Shown here piece after piece: positions 24,972-34,949 of a stretch of DNA of 41,788 bases (the first letter of the stretch is position 1; every line of letters starts with the position of its first letter). A program made the position numbers and the translations under genes. This DNA comes from Cysteiniphilum halobium (GTDB taxonomy: Bacteria; Pseudomonadota; Gammaproteobacteria; Francisellales; Francisellaceae), in NCBI RefSeq assembly GCF_003574425.1, contig NZ_QLIU01000035.1, forward strand, positions 1 through 41,788. Reading direction: 5' to 3'. The notes beneath the pieces were generated by a model. That model was given only the letters and a program-made list of their open reading frames with translations, had not been told where the DNA came from and made no database searches.

Positions 24972-26407
24972 TCAGTAAAGAAACTCAAGAAAAGCATAAA
25001 AAGCAAGATCTACAAGGAAATCAGAAAAAACAAAAACTTTGGGGTGGGCGCTTTACAGAAGATAACAATCCTTTGTTTGTGCGTTTTAATGCATCACTTA
25101 GTTTTGATTATCGACTGTTACCGTATGATATCAAAGCGACAAAAGCATTTACCGATGCACTATGTGATATAAATGTTTTATCTAAAAAAGAGCTAAATGA
25201 TTTGCATCAGGCGTTAACACAGATTAAGCAAGATGTGGATGACAACCCGCACCTTATGCAACAGGCAATTGAGAATGGTGTGGAGGATATTCATACCTTT
25301 GTTGAGCAGTCTTTGGTGGAAAGAGTAGGTGATCTTGCGTATAAAGCCAATACTGGAAGGTCGCGCAATGAGCAGGTCTCTTGTGCCACAAGATTATGGG
25401 TACTTGATCATATTGCGCATTTATGTGATTTGATTCAAGACTTACAAGTGGCTTTTGTCACCCAAGCCAAAGCAAATGTTGACGTATTTGTCATGGGCTA
25501 TACTCATTTACAACAAGCACAACCGATAACGTGGGGGCACTATTTCTTATCTTTTTATGAAATGCTGAAACGTGATGATGCGAGGCTTTTAGATATTAAA
25601 AAGCGTGTCAATGCTTCACCACTAGGTATGGGGGCGATTGCTGGCAATGCTTGGCATTTGGATCGCCAGAAAATGGCAGATGCTTTAGGCTTTGGTGAGA
25701 TTGCCCAAAATAGCCTGGATGCGGTAAGTGATCGCGATTATATTATTGAACTGTTGGCAGCAATTAGTCTTATTGGGACGCATTTAAGTCGCTTTGCAGA
25801 AGATATGATTACCTACTCAACAACCGAGTTTGATTTGGTTGAAATGAGTGATTTGGTGACTACAGGATCATCGCTCATGCCACAGAAGAAAAACCCAGAT
25901 GCAATGGAATTAGTTCGGGGCAAAGCTGGGCGTTTAAATGGTTATTTAGTTGCATTATTAACAACGGTTAAAGCCTTACCATCGGGGTATAACAAAGATC
26001 TGCAAGAGGATAAAGAAGCACTCTTTGCTGCAGTTGATACTGTGAGTGACTTATTGAAAGTAACAACGATAACGGTTGAAAGCTTAGTGGTAAATAAAGA
26101 TAAAAGCTATCAAGGGAGCTTTTGTGTGGCGACGGAACTTGCCGATTACCTCACTAAAAAGGGTATTGCTTTTAGAAAAGCACATCATATTGTCGGAGAA
26201 ATTACCGCATATGCCTTGAGTGAAAATAAGTCATTAACTGATTTAACACTTTCTGAATTTCAGCGTTTTTCAGTGATGATTGATAACGATGTCTATCAAG
26301 TATTAAGTATTGAAGCAGCAGTGAATAGCAAAACCGCAATGGGTGGTACGGCAGTTGCCAATGTTGCCAAGGCGATTTCTGTGATTGAGAAAGTAGTGCA
26401 ACTCTAG
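24959..26407 (+). CDS. argH: Argininosuccinate lyase
   Basis: A 482-residue lyase splitting argininosuccinate into arginine and fumarate. It starts its catalytic body with LWGGRFTE (residue 27), has TGRSRNEQV, GYTHLQQAQPITWGHY and the fumarase-superfamily signature GSSLMPQKKNPD. A charged Lys/Gln-rich extension of about 24 residues precedes the point where E. coli ArgH begins. The sequence follows the proteobacterial ArgH (RFNASLSFDYRL, SLDAVSDRDYI, KALPSGYNKDLQEDKEALF) rather than the divergent Bacteroidota one, so the operon may be a mosaic. It overlaps argE by 13 bases and ends the operon. Confidence 0.96.
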   Translation: MAEVISKETQEKHKKQDLQGNQKKQKLWGGRFTEDNNPLFVRFNASLSFDYRLLPYDIKATKAFTDALCDINVLSKKELNDLHQALTQIKQDVDDNPHLMQQAIENGVEDIHTFVEQSLVERVGDLAYKANTGRSRNEQVSCATRLWVLDHIAHLCDLIQDLQVAFVTQAKANVDVFVMGYTHLQQAQPITWGHYFLSFYEMLKRDDARLLDIKKRVNASPLGMGAIAGNAWHLDRQKMADALGFGEIAQNSLDAVSDRDYIIELLAAISLIGTHLSRFAEDMITYSTTEFDLVEMSDLVTTGSSLMPQKKNPDAMELVRGKAGRLNGYLVALLTTVKALPSGYNKDLQEDKEALFAAVDTVSDLLKVTTITVESLVVNKDKSYQGSFCVATELADYLTKKGIAFRKAHHIVGEITAYALSENKSLTDLTLSEFQRFSVMIDNDVYQVLSIEAAVNSKTAMGGTAVANVAKAISVIEKVVQL

Positions 26408-26420
26408 AGCTTTATTTTTT

Positions 26421-26596
26421 GGCTAAGACTAAATGCTCACCCACAAGTGCTCACCGTACCCTGAGCGTAAGTAGAAGCGATGCACTGAGCATTAGTCGAA
26501 GTGGGTAAGCTTGGGAAAATCATACTTCATAAAGGCTTCGACTTACGCTCAGCCAACGCTTACACAATCAAAGTGGGCAGGAATATGGTCATAGCC
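26421..26596 (+). mobile_element. MITE-like element, copy 2 (176 bp)
   Basis: Same length and orientation as 18814-18989 with about 13 differences. The termini GGCTAAGACTAAAT and the complement of ATATGGTCATAGCC are intact. The flanks are a T-rich ATTTTTT on both sides (26414-26420 and 26597-26603), consistent with but not proving a target duplication. It lies between argH and pyrG, so pyrG must use a promoter in or after it. Confidence 0.85.
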
Positions 26597-26627
26597 ATTT
26601 TTTTCTTATGCATCATCATAAATTTAA

Positions 26628-28334
<1,707 letters not shown>

Positions 28335-29369
28335 TTATGTTCTTATCTTGAATAATCTCATATATATGGGATGAATCAATATAATGATAATAAGACCAAT
28401 GAATATCCCAAGCGCTCTATATAAGCCTTCTTGCATTGATATTTCGGTATTGAGGTGGGGAAAGCTGATAATAGCTAAAACAACAGCAGCCTGGAGTCCA
28501 GCATAACCAAACTTGGGATGCTGTAAGCTGTAATACATAAAAGCCGTTGCAATGGCAAAAAATAGAATAAACATTGCAGTGATGCTGAATGTTGAAATGA
28601 GCAAAACAATAGCGCCAGCAACAATCCCACAGAGACATCCCCATAAGCGATTTTGCCCTTTATTCATAATACTTTCGTGTTGAATCTCGCTAATAATAAC
28701 AATTGTTACAATCATATTGAGCGCACCGCCAGGAATATCAAAAAAATACCAAGCACAAAGTGCTAAGATTGAAGAGATCAGCATGATTGCACTGTAATGT
28801 ATAGCACTGATATGGTCTTTTACTTTTGGTGAATGAATGCTTTGAGGTGGCATAAGAAAATGAAATAAGCAGCAAAAGATAAAAACAACAAGTGTTATAC
28901 CTAGTATGTTATCTAAAATTCGCCCAACCATAAGTGAAAAGGCACTGTTGGGGTCAAAAAGAAAAACTGAGCCGAACATAAAAACGTGAATGGTAAAGAA
29001 AAGCAGAAGATAGTTCTCTGGTAATCGCCGCGATAAATAAAACCCACTAAAGCTGATAAAAAAAACCATAACCAAACCCAGTAATGGGAGGCTTGAAAAT
29101 ATCATTGCAATGCCTAGCGCAGTTATGCAGCCAGTAATTGTAGCAACTAGCCTTCTGGGTGATTTATATAGAATAATCGATCGATTGGATGCCGTTAATG
29201 CAAATACAGTAGTCATCGCCCAAAAAGGCGGATTTATATGTAAATATAAAGCGATCAATACTGCAATAATTGCGGTAAGAGCGCTGATCATGGAGACAGC
29301 AAAATTAAACTTTGAGTGCGTGGGGATGAAAAAGGATTGAATAGTTGTTTTAAAACCAGACATGTGCAT
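28335..29369 (-). CDS. FUSC-family inner-membrane efflux component (AaeB-like, short form)
   Basis: A ~344-residue protein with two blocks of hydrophobic helices and a repeated architecture typical of the FUSC / aromatic acid exporter family (HINPPFWAMTTVFALTASNRS, SPRRLVATITGC, then GGALNMIVTIVIISEIQHES, RLWGCLCGIVAG). It is about half the length of E. coli AaeB, lacking the large soluble insertion. It follows an HlyD-type adaptor and overlaps its end, so the two form one exporter, probably for hydrophobic weak acids. No DUF1656 (AaeX) gene accompanies them. Start choice is ATG 29369 with AGG five bases upstream; GTG 29375 and ATG 29363 are alternatives. Confidence 0.82.
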   Translation of the reverse strand: MHMSGFKTTIQSFFIPTHSKFNFAVSMISALTAIIAVLIALYLHINPPFWAMTTVFALTASNRSIILYKSPRRLVATITGCITALGIAMIFSSLPLLGLVMVFFISFSGFYLSRRLPENYLLLFFTIHVFMFGSVFLFDPNSAFSLMVGRILDNILGITLVVFIFCCLFHFLMPPQSIHSPKVKDHISAIHYSAIMLISSILALCAWYFFDIPGGALNMIVTIVIISEIQHESIMNKGQNRLWGCLCGIVAGAIVLLISTFSITAMFILFFAIATAFMYYSLQHPKFGYAGLQAAVVLAIISFPHLNTEISMQEGLYRALGIFIGLIIIILIHPIYMRLFKIRT

Positions 29370-30324
29370 CAGCACCTAGTTTGAAATGGTTATTATATTT
29401 ACTAGCATCAAGTTTTATAATGACTGGAAAGCGTTGATCAAATTTGATCCAGTCAATATTAGCATTTGTTTTAGTAAATGCGCTAAATTGATTATATTCA
29501 GGACGGTTAATGCCGACTTCTTTAAACATTACAGTACCTGATAGTATACTTTCACCTGTCACACTGGTTGTTATTTTTACCTTATCTCCCACTTTAACAT
29601 TTGAGAGATTAGACTCTTTTACATTTGCAATAACAAACCATTCATTGGGGTTGACAATAGAGAAAAGAGGTAGTCCTTGGTTGATATAGTCGCCAGTTTG
29701 TAAATGGAAATTTGTTACAATGCCCGTTGTCTTTGCAATGATGGTACATTGATTAATATGATACTCAATTGTATTTTTTGTCGTTTCCAGGTTTTGAATG
29801 TCAGATTTTAATAAATTAATAGTGGTTGTCAAATTAGCAATTGCTTGCTGTGCTTTAATTGTATCAAGCTTTTGCGATAAGAAGGCTTGATATTGAGTGT
29901 TGAAATTATCCTGAGAGATGTCGTTACCCGCTTTAAGTCGTTGATAACTTTTAAGACGCTGCTGTTGAACACTAAGTTTTTCTTTTTGGGTATTACTTAA
30001 TGTGATTGCGAGTGATTTTTCAGCCGTTAAATCAATAATTTGTGTTTGTTTTTGCAGGATGTTGGCTTTAATCGTTGATAGCTTTAACAGATAGGGCTGG
30101 CAGTTAATGGTAAATAGTTTATCACCTGCTTTAATACGATCGCCGTCATGGATAAAGGTTTGCGTCACTTCACCACTTTCATTACTGCTAACTTTTGAGA
30201 AGTGGGCATATAGATAGGCGTCACGTGCAAAATCACGATCAAAAACAATATAAATAACTATAAATATAACAATGCTAACGATTGACAGAAAAAACCACAG
30301 AATGTTGCGGGGCGATTTTTGCAT
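29350..30324 (-). CDS. HlyD-family periplasmic adaptor (AaeA/EmrA-like)
   Basis: A 324-residue membrane-fusion protein. An uncleaved N-terminal membrane anchor (residues ~8-28) is followed by a barrel-sandwich half (SSNESGEVTQTFIHDGDRIKAGDKLFTI), a long alpha-helical hairpin (~75-195, Gln/Lys-rich), the second lipoyl half (AKTTGIVTNFHLQTGDYINQGLPLFSIV) and a beta-barrel (NVKESNLSNVKVGDKVKI). It bridges the FUSC pump and an outer-membrane channel encoded elsewhere. It is co-transcribed with and overlaps the FUSC gene. Confidence 0.88.
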   Translation of the reverse strand: MQKSPRNILWFFLSIVSIVIFIVIYIVFDRDFARDAYLYAHFSKVSSNESGEVTQTFIHDGDRIKAGDKLFTINCQPYLLKLSTIKANILQKQTQIIDLTAEKSLAITLSNTQKEKLSVQQQRLKSYQRLKAGNDISQDNFNTQYQAFLSQKLDTIKAQQAIANLTTTINLLKSDIQNLETTKNTIEYHINQCTIIAKTTGIVTNFHLQTGDYINQGLPLFSIVNPNEWFVIANVKESNLSNVKVGDKVKITTSVTGESILSGTVMFKEVGINRPEYNQFSAFTKTNANIDWIKFDQRFPVIIKLDASKYNNHFKLGADAHVWF

Positions 30325-30368
30325 GTGCGCTTTAACTTCATATTGAGGTTGCTATTTATGAATTATCA

Positions 30369-30394
30369 TATACCCATCACAAAGCATTTTACAG
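30369..30394 (+). repeat. 26-bp dispersed repeat, copy 1
   Basis: It starts TATACCCATCACAAA and ends CATTTTACAG. One base differs from 41382-41407, 11 kb away. In both places an ATCACA in the repeat is matched by TGTGAT downstream, forming a loose dyad. Origin unknown; perhaps an IS end. Confidence 0.55.
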
Positions 30395-30405
30395 TATTTC
30401 TGTGA

Positions 30406-30531
30406 TTGACTTTAACAATAGTTGTTACAGATGGAGGATTAGGTAGTATTACATTTCCTATTGAGGTGCAACATATACACGCGCCAATCCCTGAACATGT
30501 CGATGAGATGTCATCTTTGAATAACGCCTAA
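30406..30531 (+). other. Orphan coding-like frame between genes
   Basis: A 41-codon frame ends at TAA 30529-30531 and reads IVVTDGGLGSITFPIEV then HIHAPIPEHVDEM. It looks protein-like but has no good start or ribosome site, and a stop lies just upstream, so it is probably the 3' end of a lost gene. I do not recognise the family. Confidence 0.25.
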
Positions 30532-30552
30532 TATGACATTATGGATGTGTTG

Positions 30553-30990
30553 CTATAGAAGTAGGTCAATGCTAAGTGTTACATTGGTCGTTTTCAGTGG
30601 ATTATAGTTAGGACCAAATGCTATGTTTTTTTGTAATGGATTGATTGGTTCAGCAGAGGTTATATTTGTGTTCACTGCCGCACCTTGAATTACATAAATT
30701 GTATTACGTATATCATGTACGCCCAATTTTATGTATAGGGAATCGTGCTTATTCAGTAAGTAAAAATTTACATTATTCGCATTGTCATAAGACTGTGGTG
30801 CATATGCATAAGAAGTATGGGTAGTTGATATGTTATAAAAATGTTCTGGATAGTAAATCGGTGATGGTAATAGCCCTTTTGCTGAAATATTTTGCGCACT
30901 TATAACTAATAAAGTAATTGCTATAACTTGAAGCAAGCTAAGAGTTAGGTTGAAAGATTTGTTTTTCATTGTTTTTTTATTATTTCTCAT
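30553..30990 (-). CDS. Hypothetical secreted protein
   Basis: A 145-residue protein with a Lys-rich start, a hydrophobic stretch (~14-32) and likely signal cleavage near ISAKG (residue ~38). The mature part (~107 residues) is rich in Asn, Tyr and Thr and looks beta-stranded (NNVNFYLLNKHDSLYIKLGVHDI, TNVTLSIDLLL). I do not recognise a family. An in-frame ATG at 30969 gives a shorter signal peptide (MKNKSFNLT) and may be the true start. The final alternating hydrophobic stretch could suit an outer-membrane or periplasmic protein. Confidence 0.6.
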   Translation of the reverse strand: MRNNKKTMKNKSFNLTLSLLQVIAITLLVISAQNISAKGLLPSPIYYPEHFYNISTTHTSYAYAPQSYDNANNVNFYLLNKHDSLYIKLGVHDIRNTIYVIQGAAVNTNITSAEPINPLQKNIAFGPNYNPLKTTNVTLSIDLLL

Positions 30991-31045
30991 GGGGTTAACT
31001 CACATCTAGAGACAAGGTAGTTGCTTTTCGAAGTTGATACTTCTG

Positions 31046-31105
31046 CTGCAACTCATCACTCAAAAGCATCAAAAACTTCTTCGCCATTAAACAGCGCAAA
31101 ATGAT
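31046..31105 (-). repeat. Degenerate repeat, copy 1
   Basis: It resembles 33530-33590 (shared blocks AAAAG-ATCAAA, CATTAAACA, CAAAA-GAT). Read on the minus strand both encode a related peptide end: HFALFNGEEVFDAFE-stop here, RFVVFNVEENFDTFR-stop there. Here an ATG at 31127 would give a 23-residue peptide. The region 30991-31402 otherwise contains only a weak Fur-box-like stretch at 31332-31354 (ATGATCATTATC core, about 13 of 19 consensus positions). Confidence 0.4.
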
Positions 31106-31402
31106 TTATATAATTTGCAAGCGACATATAAATTCTGATATTGTATGTTTATTAATTCTAAACATTATATTATTTTATCACGGCTGTGGTTGTTGAAAAA
31201 TATCGAACATTAATTGAAAAATATTCGTTTCAATGGGAAGACGTGTTTTATTGGGTGTGTAGAATTTTTAATGATAAATTTAGGTTTATAGTATTGAAAA
31301 CAAGCATTAAAAGTTTGATTATAGCCAATGTCAATGATCATTATCTATTTTCATAAGCATGTGTAGTGATCGAAGTCAAATATTTATTTAAGGAGTCATA
31401 CG

Positions 31403-31561
31403 ATGAAAATGTTAACGATGATTAGCGCACTGCTAGTTCTGAGCTTTAGTGGTCTTTACGCAAGGGATAACGATTACTATGCAAATCACCATCAATTTCA
31501 ACAAAGCACACACCACCATGGCGAAAAAAATACAAAAGATAATACAAAATGTAAACAATAA
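31403..31561 (+). CDS. Small secreted His-rich peptide (52 residues)
   Basis: A short gene with a strong ribosome site (AAGGAG at 31390-31395, seven bases before the ATG). Residues 1-20 are a textbook signal peptide (MKMLTMISALLVLSFSGLYA), leaving a 32-residue mature peptide RDNDYYANHHQFQQSTHHHG followed by EKNTKDNTKCKQ. It has five histidines and one cysteine, suggesting metal (Zn, Cu, Ni) binding in the periplasm. A possible terminator (AACCCCCGTGGTGTT then a T-run, near 31584-31606) follows. No family is recognised. Confidence 0.65.
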   Translation: MKMLTMISALLVLSFSGLYARDNDYYANHHQFQQSTHHHGEKNTKDNTKCKQ

Positions 31562-31694
31562 GTCTTTCATTACCAACTTTAGTTAACCCCCGTGGTGTTT
31601 TTTTCTTCTCATACAAGCAATATAAATAAGTAAAATGTAGTTGACATGGCAAAAGAGCTATGGTGGATAGGTCAATGAATCAAGGAAAATACTT

Positions 31695-31918
31695 ATGAAA
31701 ATTTTATGTCTTTTATAACCAGATCCTAAAATGGAAATTCCTGATAGTTATTTGCGTCAGGATCTTTCTATGATCAATGATTACCCTGGTTCCGCTTTTT
31801 AAAAAGTAAAAAGTGGAAACTCTCGTTGAAAATTAGTTTCTTTAAAATAGGGAAAAACTATTGCAATATTGTGAGTAAGCAAGAGCTGGAGTCTTTTTGC
31901 GAGTATTGTTAGGGGGAG
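31695..31918 (+). pseudogene. Possible decayed gene fragment
   Basis: AAGGAAAA precedes ATG at 31695, but the frame reads MKILCLL-stop, PDPKMEIPDSYLRQDLSMI then NDYPGSAF-stop, KVKSGNSR-stop, and another frame gives NYCNIVSKQELESFCEYC-stop. The repeated stops in otherwise protein-like text suggest a dead gene of unknown kind. The rest of 31562-32044 holds nothing I can identify. Confidence 0.25.
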
Positions 31919-32044
31919 TGCTTTATTGTGCTGTTTGGCTTTTTATGTCTGGCGAGCAAGATAGATGCTACGAATAAACTAACAAATAAATATAAATGAA
32001 ATTTGCTTGTAATGTAGTAGTAATAGTTAACGAGAGGGGGAGTA

Positions 32045-33391
32045 ATGAAAAAAGTCCAAAAAACACTATCTGGAATTATCTTGTCGTCATTTGTATTGGC
32101 ATCTGCAAGTTATGCTGCCGAATCAAATCAAGGCGAGATTTCTAATCTGCAGTCACAAATCAAATCATTGCAAGCACAGATTGAGCAAATTGCGCAAACG
32201 CAGAAATCTGCTCAAAAAAAGGCTGAATCTCAGGATAAATCGTCTAAATCTGTTACAGGCTTTGATGCTGGCAAATACTTTTTCTGGGATGATAATCTAA
32301 CAACACCATTTGGTGCTGGTTCGTCTTCTAAAACGCCAATTACCTATCTAAAAGATCGTGCAGAAATGCCAGATTACACACTAGCGATAGGGGGTAAGAT
32401 GGAATGGGATGCTGTACAGTGGTGGGGAAGTAAGCTTACTGTTATAGGCGATTATCCACCAAATGGCCATACAAACGGTTATCAATCAGGTCGTGGTTTA
32501 TATTTAACAGAGGGAGATATTTATTTAACTGGAAACTTGAGTCATTATGTGCAAACAAATATGACTATTACAGGTGAGAGTTATTCCGCTCCAATTATAA
32601 ATGAAGCCTTTGTTACGTTTGGTAATTTAAAAGATTATCCGGTGTATTTAACTGTGGGTAAAAACCGATTGACCTTTGGTTCTTTTGCAAATGGTGCGCC
32701 ATGGGCTGCTGGATTGACTCAAGGATATTTCAGACCAAATCATAATGTGGTTTCTGCAAATCTAGGCTACTATAAAGATGGTCTGAATTTAAATGCTGCC
32801 TATTTTCAGGCGAATAAGCAAACTGGCGACTTTATGTTAAGTGGTTTCTATGATGGACATTATAATAAGTTTGTTTATGGTGGTACGGTTGGATATATGT
32901 ACAATTGGTTAAGTGCACTTCCTGCATCAAGTAATATCAATAAACCAGTTTATAATCCAGATGGTACGCCAGGGCAAGTGGTAAATGATAATAGAAATGG
33001 TGTTGTCAACGTTGAAGGATACTTTGGCTATGATGTTTATACCTTAAATGCTGGTGCAACTACTACAACAAATAAAGAAGATTATAGTAATAACTCATTA
33101 CTTGGTGCGTGGTATCTACAAGCAACGGCTTCACCAGATATCCTTGGTGAGTCAACACAGTTCTCATTTGGCTATCAACAGGCATATAATACGCAAAATA
33201 TTCCTTACTCAATAGCTGGTGATGTAGCAAAATCACCATCTTTATTTGGTGTGCAAAGCGAGTATCTTGCATATATTACGCGTCCTGTGTTATCTAAAAA
33301 TAATTTAGTGAGTCTTGAGTATGCGTATATGAGTACTTATGATCATAAACATACGAATGAATTAACACTAGATATTACAACTTTCTTCTAG
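32045..33391 (+). CDS. LbtU/FslE-type (DUF3573-like) outer-membrane porin, siderophore-uptake family
   Basis: A 448-residue exported protein. The signal peptide is cleaved near residue 24 (ASASYA/AES). A short coiled coil follows (~28-62, EISNLQSQIKSLQAQIEQIAQ), then a beta-rich barrel with many aromatic strands ending in Phe (LTLDITTFF). Coiled coil plus barrel, and phrases such as YLTEGDIYLTGNLSHYVQTNMTI and EAFVTFGNLKDYPVYLTVGKNRLTFGSF, match my memory of Legionella LbtU and Francisella FslE/FupA proteins, which import ferric siderophore or ferrous iron without TonB. A very strong ribosome site (GAGGGGGAG) suggests high expression. Family assignment is moderately sure; ligand is inferred. 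A terminator follows. Confidence 0.75.
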   Translation: MKKVQKTLSGIILSSFVLASASYAAESNQGEISNLQSQIKSLQAQIEQIAQTQKSAQKKAESQDKSSKSVTGFDAGKYFFWDDNLTTPFGAGSSSKTPITYLKDRAEMPDYTLAIGGKMEWDAVQWWGSKLTVIGDYPPNGHTNGYQSGRGLYLTEGDIYLTGNLSHYVQTNMTITGESYSAPIINEAFVTFGNLKDYPVYLTVGKNRLTFGSFANGAPWAAGLTQGYFRPNHNVVSANLGYYKDGLNLNAAYFQANKQTGDFMLSGFYDGHYNKFVYGGTVGYMYNWLSALPASSNINKPVYNPDGTPGQVVNDNRNGVVNVEGYFGYDVYTLNAGATTTTNKEDYSNNSLLGAWYLQATASPDILGESTQFSFGYQQAYNTQNIPYSIAGDVAKSPSLFGVQSEYLAYITRPVLSKNNLVSLEYAYMSTYDHKHTNELTLDITTFF

Positions 33392-33413
33392 AGAGGTTAA
33401 ATATACCTAAGTT

Positions 33414-33475
33414 TCCCATAAGTGATGCGTTTTATACCTTTCCTGTTTTCATAGTATCATTTATGGGATTTTTTT
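33414..33475 (+). terminator. Rho-independent terminator after the LbtU-like gene
   Basis: TCCCATAAGTGAT (33414-33426) pairs with ATCATTTATGGGA (33456-33468) with one internal mismatch; seven Ts follow. Confidence 0.8.
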
Positions 33476-33529
33476 CTGATTTACGAGCGGTATAAATAAT
33501 GTGAGCTCGATATCTCACCACGCAATTAT

Positions 33530-33590
33530 CTGCAATACCATCATCTAAAAGTATCAAAGTTTTCCTCAACATTAAACACTACAAAACGAT
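33530..33590 (-). repeat. Degenerate repeat, copy 2
   Basis: Partner of 31046-31105 (see there). The minus-strand frame ends RFVVFNVEENFDTFR-stop and has no start codon, so this copy at least is a remnant. Confidence 0.4.
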
Positions 33591-33713
33591 GAACGATGTG
33601 TATATCTATTGATAAAATATCATCATACAAAAGTGCCAAGAAAATAACGGAAATTGTACGAAAGCATTTGTGGATTAGCTATAGCCATGCATAAAGATGG
33701 ATATTAAACTTTA

Positions 33714-33732
33714 TTGGAACGATGGTTTCCAA
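33714..33732. promoter_or_regulatory. Dyad upstream of the RND efflux operon
   Basis: TTGGAA and TTCCAA are separated by seven bases, 110 bp before the adaptor gene. It may be an operator; no regulator gene is adjacent. Confidence 0.3.
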
Positions 33733-33843
33733 ATACTCTCCCCATACAGGCCTCAAAATTATATATACTCGACACTTGTTAAAAAAACAGTCTATGCACA
33801 AAAATAAAGCCTATGTGCCGAAGCTAAAAATAAGGTAGTTAGC

Positions 33844-34935
33844 ATGTCAAAAAGGAATAATATTATTGCCGCTATTGTTATAGCTGCTATTTTCTTGGTT
33901 ATCATTCTTGTTGTGATCTTTAGTTCATTAATGGGGTCAAAACCACCAGCTGAAAACCCAGAAAAAAACGCTATGGTAGTTGATTTTTTCACAACTAAAA
34001 ATGCGCAATGGACACCGGTAATTGATGCCGTCGGTAAGACTGAAGCTGCACAACAGGTTGATATTACATCCAATGTCTCAGGTGTTATCAAGAGCATATC
34101 CTTTCACTCAGGGAAGACTGTTGCTAGTGGCCAAGAATTGTTTACGATAGAAGATAAAGATTTACAAGGTAAATTTGAGTCTGCTAAAGGAGAGTTGATG
34201 CTCGCAAAAACAAATTATCAACGATATAAAGAACTATACAAACAAAATGCAGTATCAACGGCACAGCTACAAACGATGCAAGCCAACTATGAAAGTGCTA
34301 AAGGCAACTATGACAGTCTAAAAGCATCACTTGCATATCATCAGGTTACTGCACCTTTCTCAGGGTTAATTGGTATTCGTAAAATCAATGTGGGAGAGTA
34401 CTTTAAATCAGGTGATGTGGCTGTCTCCTTAACTAAACTTTCCCCGATGTATGTTGACTTTCCTATTCCACAAAAAAACATATCAGAAGTTAAAATAGGG
34501 CAAAAAATTTCCTTTACGGTTGATGCTTATCCTGAGTTAGCGTTTTCAGGTGCAGTTACAGCGTATGATTCAAAATTATCAGTGGATAGTGGTTCGGTAG
34601 AAGTCAGAGCGACATTCCCCAATGAAAATGAGAAAGCTACGCTCTTACCGAATATGATTGCGAATATCAAACTGGAGCTGCCTGCTATTTCAAATGCTAT
34701 TGCTATTCCAAATACTGCTATTAACTATTCAATGTATGGAGAATCAGTTTACGTGCTTAATAAAACAGCTACACAAAATGTCTATATCGCTAAAGAAGAA
34801 GATATTACCCCTCTTTATTTTGGTAAAGGTAAAACCGTTGTTAGTGGCTTAAAACCTAATGAGAAGATTATTAACAACGGACTTAACAGAGTGACGGATG
34901 GTCAGTATGTAAAAATAGTAAATAAAGCTTCTTAA
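33844..34935 (+). CDS. RND efflux periplasmic adaptor (membrane-fusion protein)
   Basis: A 363-residue adaptor. An N-terminal membrane anchor (residues ~7-29) is followed by a lipoyl half (VDITSNVSGVIKSISFHSGKTVASGQELFTIED), a helical hairpin (~100-160, LMLAKTNYQRYKELYKQNAVSTAQLQ), the second lipoyl half (VTAPFSGLIGIRKINVGEYF), a beta-barrel and a membrane-proximal domain (VVSGLKPNEKIINNGLNRVTDGQYV). It joins the RND pump encoded 14 bp downstream to a TolC-type channel that is not in this window. AAGGTAG precedes the ATG. Confidence 0.94.
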   Translation: MSKRNNIIAAIVIAAIFLVIILVVIFSSLMGSKPPAENPEKNAMVVDFFTTKNAQWTPVIDAVGKTEAAQQVDITSNVSGVIKSISFHSGKTVASGQELFTIEDKDLQGKFESAKGELMLAKTNYQRYKELYKQNAVSTAQLQTMQANYESAKGNYDSLKASLAYHQVTAPFSGLIGIRKINVGEYFKSGDVAVSLTKLSPMYVDFPIPQKNISEVKIGQKISFTVDAYPELAFSGAVTAYDSKLSVDSGSVEVRATFPNENEKATLLPNMIANIKLELPAISNAIAIPNTAINYSMYGESVYVLNKTATQNVYIAKEEDITPLYFGKGKTVVSGLKPNEKIINNGLNRVTDGQYVKIVNKAS

Positions 34936-34949
34936 GCGAGGGAATTATT

